From: WHSO01 sp050485485
GTDB taxonomy: Bacteria > Pseudomonadota > Alphaproteobacteria > SMXQ01
Direction of reading: 5' to 3'
Assembly (NCBI GenBank): GCA_050485485.1
Contig: JBJHBM010000046.1
Coordinates: 1 to 14,303 of the forward strand
Length of the DNA: 14,303 bases
Shown here: positions 11,033 to 14,303 of the stretch, in pieces
Layout of the letters: the number at the start of each line of letters is the position of its first letter
Position numbering within the stretch: the stretch's first letter is position 1
Program-made: the position numbers and the translations under genes
The notes under the pieces: generated by a model
Told to the model about the DNA's origin: nothing
The model's database searches: none
Seen by the model: only the letters and a program-made list of their open reading frames with translations

Positions 11033-11064
11033 CGTGGATGCCCCGATCACGTCGGGGCATGACG
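11033..11064 (+). repeat. REP-like palindromic repeat, copy 2
   Basis: Same layout as copy 1: CGTGG, then ATGCCCCGA (11038-11046) paired with TCGGGGCAT (11052-11060) around TCACG, ending GACG. The flanks are identical to copy 1, while the stem bases differ in a compensated way. That indicates selection on the hairpin and membership of a dispersed chromosomal REP family. It lies between convergent genes. Confidence 0.7.
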
Positions 11065-11106
11065 GAAAAGGGCGCGGCCGTCGCTTCAAGCAAAACCGAT
11101 CCTGCT

Positions 11107-11682
11107 CTAATTCACTTTTTCGCCCGGAAACGTGCCCCACAGGGCCGCGCGCGGAATCCAGCCGCGCAGGCCCCTGGCCTCGATCCGGCACCATGCGCCC
11201 TCGCAGGACAGGATCTCGGCCATGACGCCGACCTCGGCGCGCGCCACGGCCGGCGCGTCCGGGGCGGGATTGCGAAGCAACATGGTGCCATCGGCGATCA
11301 CCACGGCTGTGCGCCGCCCCGCCAGCATGGCGCGGTGGACCCAGCCTACCGTGCCCTGGGGGTCCTGCACCTTCCGCCAGGCGTCGAACTCCGCGACGAT
11401 CTGCACCGGCAGGCCGCGCCGGCGGTAGATCCATTCGATCGGATAGCGCGTTCCGGGTCCGGTGCGCATATAGACCTCGCCGGCACGCAGGCTGGCGAAG
11501 CGCGGCAGCGGCAGGCCGGTGCCGCGCGGCGCCTCGGCGCCCGGCCTGGTCTCGGGTTCGGTCTCCTGGGCCGCCGGAGCGCCGGGCAGGCCCCCTATTC
11601 CGAGCACGACGGCGGCCGCGAGCGCCGCCAGCGGCTTGGCAACGCGCTTGAGGCCGCCGCGTCCCCGGGCGTCACGCGCCAT
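11107..11682 (-). CDS. Exported protein with two bacterial SH3-like domains
   Basis: The 191-residue protein begins with a basic n-region and a hydrophobic stretch (about 17-33) followed by APAAQ near residues 35-39, a plausible signal peptidase I site, so it is probably periplasmic. Two SH3-like repeats follow. The first (about 62-128) has EVYMRTGPGTRYPIEW, LPVQIVAEFDAWRKV and GWVHRAML. The second (about 131-186) has TMLLRNPAP, CEGAWCRI and GWIPRAAL. Such domains usually bind peptidoglycan or peptides, but no enzymatic part is visible. The ATG lies inside the end of moeB (11-base overlap), so the genes are probably coupled. It is the last gene of the leftward cluster and ends at REP hairpins. 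Confidence 0.8.
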   Translation of the reverse strand: MARDARGRGGLKRVAKPLAALAAAVVLGIGGLPGAPAAQETEPETRPGAEAPRGTGLPLPRFASLRAGEVYMRTGPGTRYPIEWIYRRRGLPVQIVAEFDAWRKVQDPQGTVGWVHRAMLAGRRTAVVIADGTMLLRNPAPDAPAVARAEVGVMAEILSCEGAWCRIEARGLRGWIPRAALWGTFPGEKVN

Positions 11683-12469
11683 GAATGGAGAGGTCCCGGA
11701 TCGAGGGCCGGTCGCCGTTGAGCGGGCAGGCCGGGTCGCGCCTCACGGCGATGCGCCGGAAGGTGGCGCCGAGGGCGTCCATCACCACCAGATGCCCGGC
11801 GAGGCTTTCGCCGATCCCCGTCAGCTCCTTGATGACCTCGGTGGCCTGCAGGCAGCCCACCGCGCCCGCGACCGCGCCCAGCACGCCGCCCTCGGCGCAG
11901 GTCGGGACCAGGCCTTCCGGCGGCGGCTCGGGGAAGATGCAGCGGTAGCACGGCTTGTCGGGCTCGAACGCGCGGAACGTCGCGACCTGCCCTTCGAAAC
12001 GCAGCAGCGCGGCGGAAACCAGCGGCTTTCTCGCGAAATAGCAGGCGTCGTTCAGCAGGAAACGGGTCGCGAAATTGTCGGTGCCGTCGGCGACGACGTC
12101 GTAGCCCGCGATCAGGTCGAGGACGTTGCGGGGGCCGAGGCGCACCGGATGGGCCTCGACCCGCACGTCGGGGTTGATCGCGGCGATCGCCACGCGCGCG
12201 CTTTCGACCTTGGGGGTGCCGACGCGGTCGGTGGCATGGATCACCTGGCGCTGCAGGTTGGAGAGCGCCACCGCGTCGTCGTCGACGATGCCGATGCGTC
12301 CCACGCCGGCGGCGGCGAGGTACATCAGCATGGGCGAGCCGAGCCCGCCGGCACCGACCACGAGGACGCTCGAGGTCAGCAGCTTCTCCTGGCCCGTGCC
12401 CCCCATCTCGGGCAGCACGATGTGGCGCGCGTAGCGCTCCAGCTGCTTTTCCGTGAACTCGTAGGCCAC
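11672..12469 (-). CDS. moeB: MoeB/ThiF-family sulfur-carrier adenylyltransferase
   Basis: These E1-like enzymes adenylate the C-terminal Gly-Gly of MoaD- or ThiS-type sulfur carriers. The 265-residue protein starts with RYARHIVLPEMGGTGQEKL, has the ATP loop GAGGLG at 39-44, DDDAVALSNLQRQ at 63-75 (with the conserved Arg74) and DGTDNFATR at 128-136. The Cys191 region PTCAEGGVLG matches MoeB. Zinc ligands Cys174, Cys177 and Cys248 are present, but the fourth position is Asn251 (CPLN instead of CPxC). No rhodanese domain is fused. The start is GTG; no in-frame ATG precedes the conserved domain. It begins 13 bases after cysK, whose final codons hold the only GAGG. MoeB versus ThiF cannot be fully separated by sequence reading. 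Confidence 0.88.
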   Translation of the reverse strand: MAYEFTEKQLERYARHIVLPEMGGTGQEKLLTSSVLVVGAGGLGSPMLMYLAAAGVGRIGIVDDDAVALSNLQRQVIHATDRVGTPKVESARVAIAAINPDVRVEAHPVRLGPRNVLDLIAGYDVVADGTDNFATRFLLNDACYFARKPLVSAALLRFEGQVATFRAFEPDKPCYRCIFPEPPPEGLVPTCAEGGVLGAVAGAVGCLQATEVIKELTGIGESLAGHLVVMDALGATFRRIAVRRDPACPLNGDRPSIRDLSIHGA

Positions 12470-12482
12470 AGCGCAGGCCGCC

Positions 12483-13496
<1,014 letters not shown>

Positions 13497-13514
13497 GCGC
13501 CTCTCCTTCCCGCT

Positions 13515-13538
13515 CCGCCGGCCCGCGCCGCCGGCCCG
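13515..13538 (-). repeat. Two 11-base direct repeats before cysK
   Basis: CCGCCGGCCCG occurs at 13515-13525 and again at 13528-13538 (plus-strand reading), 13 bases apart start to start, in the short spacer between the Rrf2 gene and cysK. It could be a regulatory site or simply GC-rich sequence. There is no independent support. Confidence 0.3.
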
Positions 13539-13543
13539 TTCCG

Positions 13544-13990
13544 CTAGATAATGAAGTCGAGGCGCTCGGCGGCCTCGCTCACGATGTTCCTGGCGTTGGC
13601 CTCGAGGCACAGGTCCTCGATGGTGACGGCGTCGAGCCGCGCCATCATCTCGGCCTGGAAGCCCTGCCACATCGGCCATACCACCTGGCGGCCGAGATCG
13701 GATTCGGGCTCGCTCGCGTCCTCGGCGTCGGCCAGCGCGACCACGCGCGTGATCTCGCCGACCGTGATGCGCCGGCGCTCGCGCGCGAGCAGGTAGCCGC
13801 CGCGCGGACCCCGCACGCCGGTCAGCACGCCGGCCCGGACCAGCTGCTGGAGCACCTGCTCCAGGTAGCGGCGCGGGATGCCCTGGCGCTCGGTGATGTC
13901 CTTGCTCTGCACCGGCATGGACCCCGCATTGTAGGCGATGTCGAGCACCGCCTCGATCGCGTAGAGAAGCTTCTTGGACATGCGGAACAT
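13544..13990 (-). CDS. Rrf2-family transcriptional regulator, CymR-like context
   Basis: Rrf2 proteins are small dimeric winged-helix regulators; members sense Fe-S clusters (IscR, NsrR), nitric oxide or, without a cluster, cysteine status (CymR). The 148-residue protein has KKLLYAIEAVLDIAY at 6-20, the recognition region GIPRRYLEQVLQQLVRAG at 37-54 and the wing GVRGPRGGYLLAR at 58-70. The three-cysteine cluster motif expected near residues 90-105 is absent; the only cysteine is Cys128. The last residues are RLDFII, ending in Ile. The ATG at 13990 is preferred over 13981 because GAGAGGGA lies 11 bases upstream of it. The next gene is cysK, and the previous gene, dut, ends 31 bases upstream. 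Control of cysteine synthesis is inferred from position. Confidence 0.88.
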   Translation of the reverse strand: MFRMSKKLLYAIEAVLDIAYNAGSMPVQSKDITERQGIPRRYLEQVLQQLVRAGVLTGVRGPRGGYLLARERRRITVGEITRVVALADAEDASEPESDLGRQVVWPMWQGFQAEMMARLDAVTIEDLCLEANARNIVSEAAERLDFII

Positions 13991-14021
13991 GGCCGTGCTT
14001 TTCCCTCTCTTCCCGTTCCTG

Positions 14022-14303
14022 CTAACCCCGTTCCGGCGCGGCGCCCGCGCGGGTGCCGGTCGAGCCGAAGCCGCCGGCCCCGCGCGCGGTGTCGTCGAGC
14101 GCCGCCGTCTCCTCGAGCGCGACCGCCACGACCGGGGCCACCACCATCTGCGCGATCCGCTCCCCGCGCCGCACCGCGAACGGCTCGGCGCCGAGGTTGA
14201 CGAGGCACACCATCACCTCGCCCCGGTAGTCGGCGTCCACCGTGCCGGGCGCGTTGACGATGGAGATGCCGTGGCGCACGGCGAGGCCGGAGCGCGGTCG
14301 CAC
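14022..14303 (-). CDS. dut: dUTP pyrophosphatase (N-terminal part outside window)
   Basis: dUTPase hydrolyses dUTP to dUMP and pyrophosphate, limiting uracil in DNA and supplying dTMP synthesis. Only the last 93 residues are visible; the frame is open to the window edge. Four of the five trimeric-dUTPase motifs are present in order: PRSGLA (motif 2), VNAPGTVDADYRGEV (motif 3, with the catalytic Asp and Tyr), RRGERIAQMVV (motif 4) and RGAGGFGSTG (motif 5, the mobile P-loop-like tail that closes on the substrate). It is first in the visible leftward cluster and ends 31 bases before the Rrf2 gene. Confidence 0.95.
   Translation of the reverse strand: MRPRSGLAVRHGISIVNAPGTVDADYRGEVMVCLVNLGAEPFAVRRGERIAQMVVAPVVAVALEETAALDDTARGAGGFGSTGTRAGAAPERG

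Noticed and set aside
13497..13679. Upstream extension of cysK to 13679 (61 extra residues)
   Set aside because: It would overlap the Rrf2 coding end, is Arg-rich and unlike any CysK N-terminus. GTG 13496 has a good ribosome binding site.

Overview
The window is a GC-rich, tightly packed, ordinary-looking chromosomal segment from an alphaproteobacterium. I infer this from the infB-rbfA-truB-rpsO-pnp order, from an Irr-type Fur regulator with a matching Irr-box operator, and from the general protein flavour. A Rhodospirillales-like lineage is my best guess, but nothing here fixes the genus. I see no insertion sequence, phage gene, tRNA, rRNA or CRISPR array. No gene-free stretch exceeds about 205 bases.

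Region 1 (1-6039, + strand) is the translation and RNA-processing cluster: the C-terminal part of infB (IF-2), rbfA, truB (overlapping rbfA by 11 bases), rpsO (S15) and pnp. The spacers carry hairpins: one contains the rbfA ribosome binding site, and two stand in tandem between rpsO and pnp.

Region 2 (6040-10901, + strand) looks like an iron/peroxide response block. A nitronate-monooxygenase-like flavoprotein with an extra four-cysteine motif comes first. It is followed by Irr, a rubrerythrin that lacks its rubredoxin domain, a CCG-domain Fe-S protein with two N-terminal cluster motifs, and a cysteine-free DUF3501 protein. A nearly perfect Irr box abuts a good sigma70-type promoter in front of the rubrerythrin gene, and a half-conserved Irr box lies upstream of irr. 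The simplest reading is an Irr-controlled peroxide-reducing system in which the Fe-S protein supplies the electrons that the missing rubredoxin domain would normally relay. DUF3501 would be an accessory of unknown role. This is the best candidate for a little-described system in the window.

Region 3 (10902-11106) separates convergent gene sets and holds two REP-like palindromic repeats that can act as terminators in both directions.

Region 4 (11107-14303, - strand) reads, in transcription order, dut (partial), an Rrf2 regulator, cysK, moeB and a secreted SH3 protein, with short gaps or overlaps that suggest one operon. The Rrf2 protein lacks the Fe-S cysteine cluster and ends in isoleucine, the type of tail by which several partners dock into the CysK active site. 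This suggests a CymR/CysK-like cysteine sensor.
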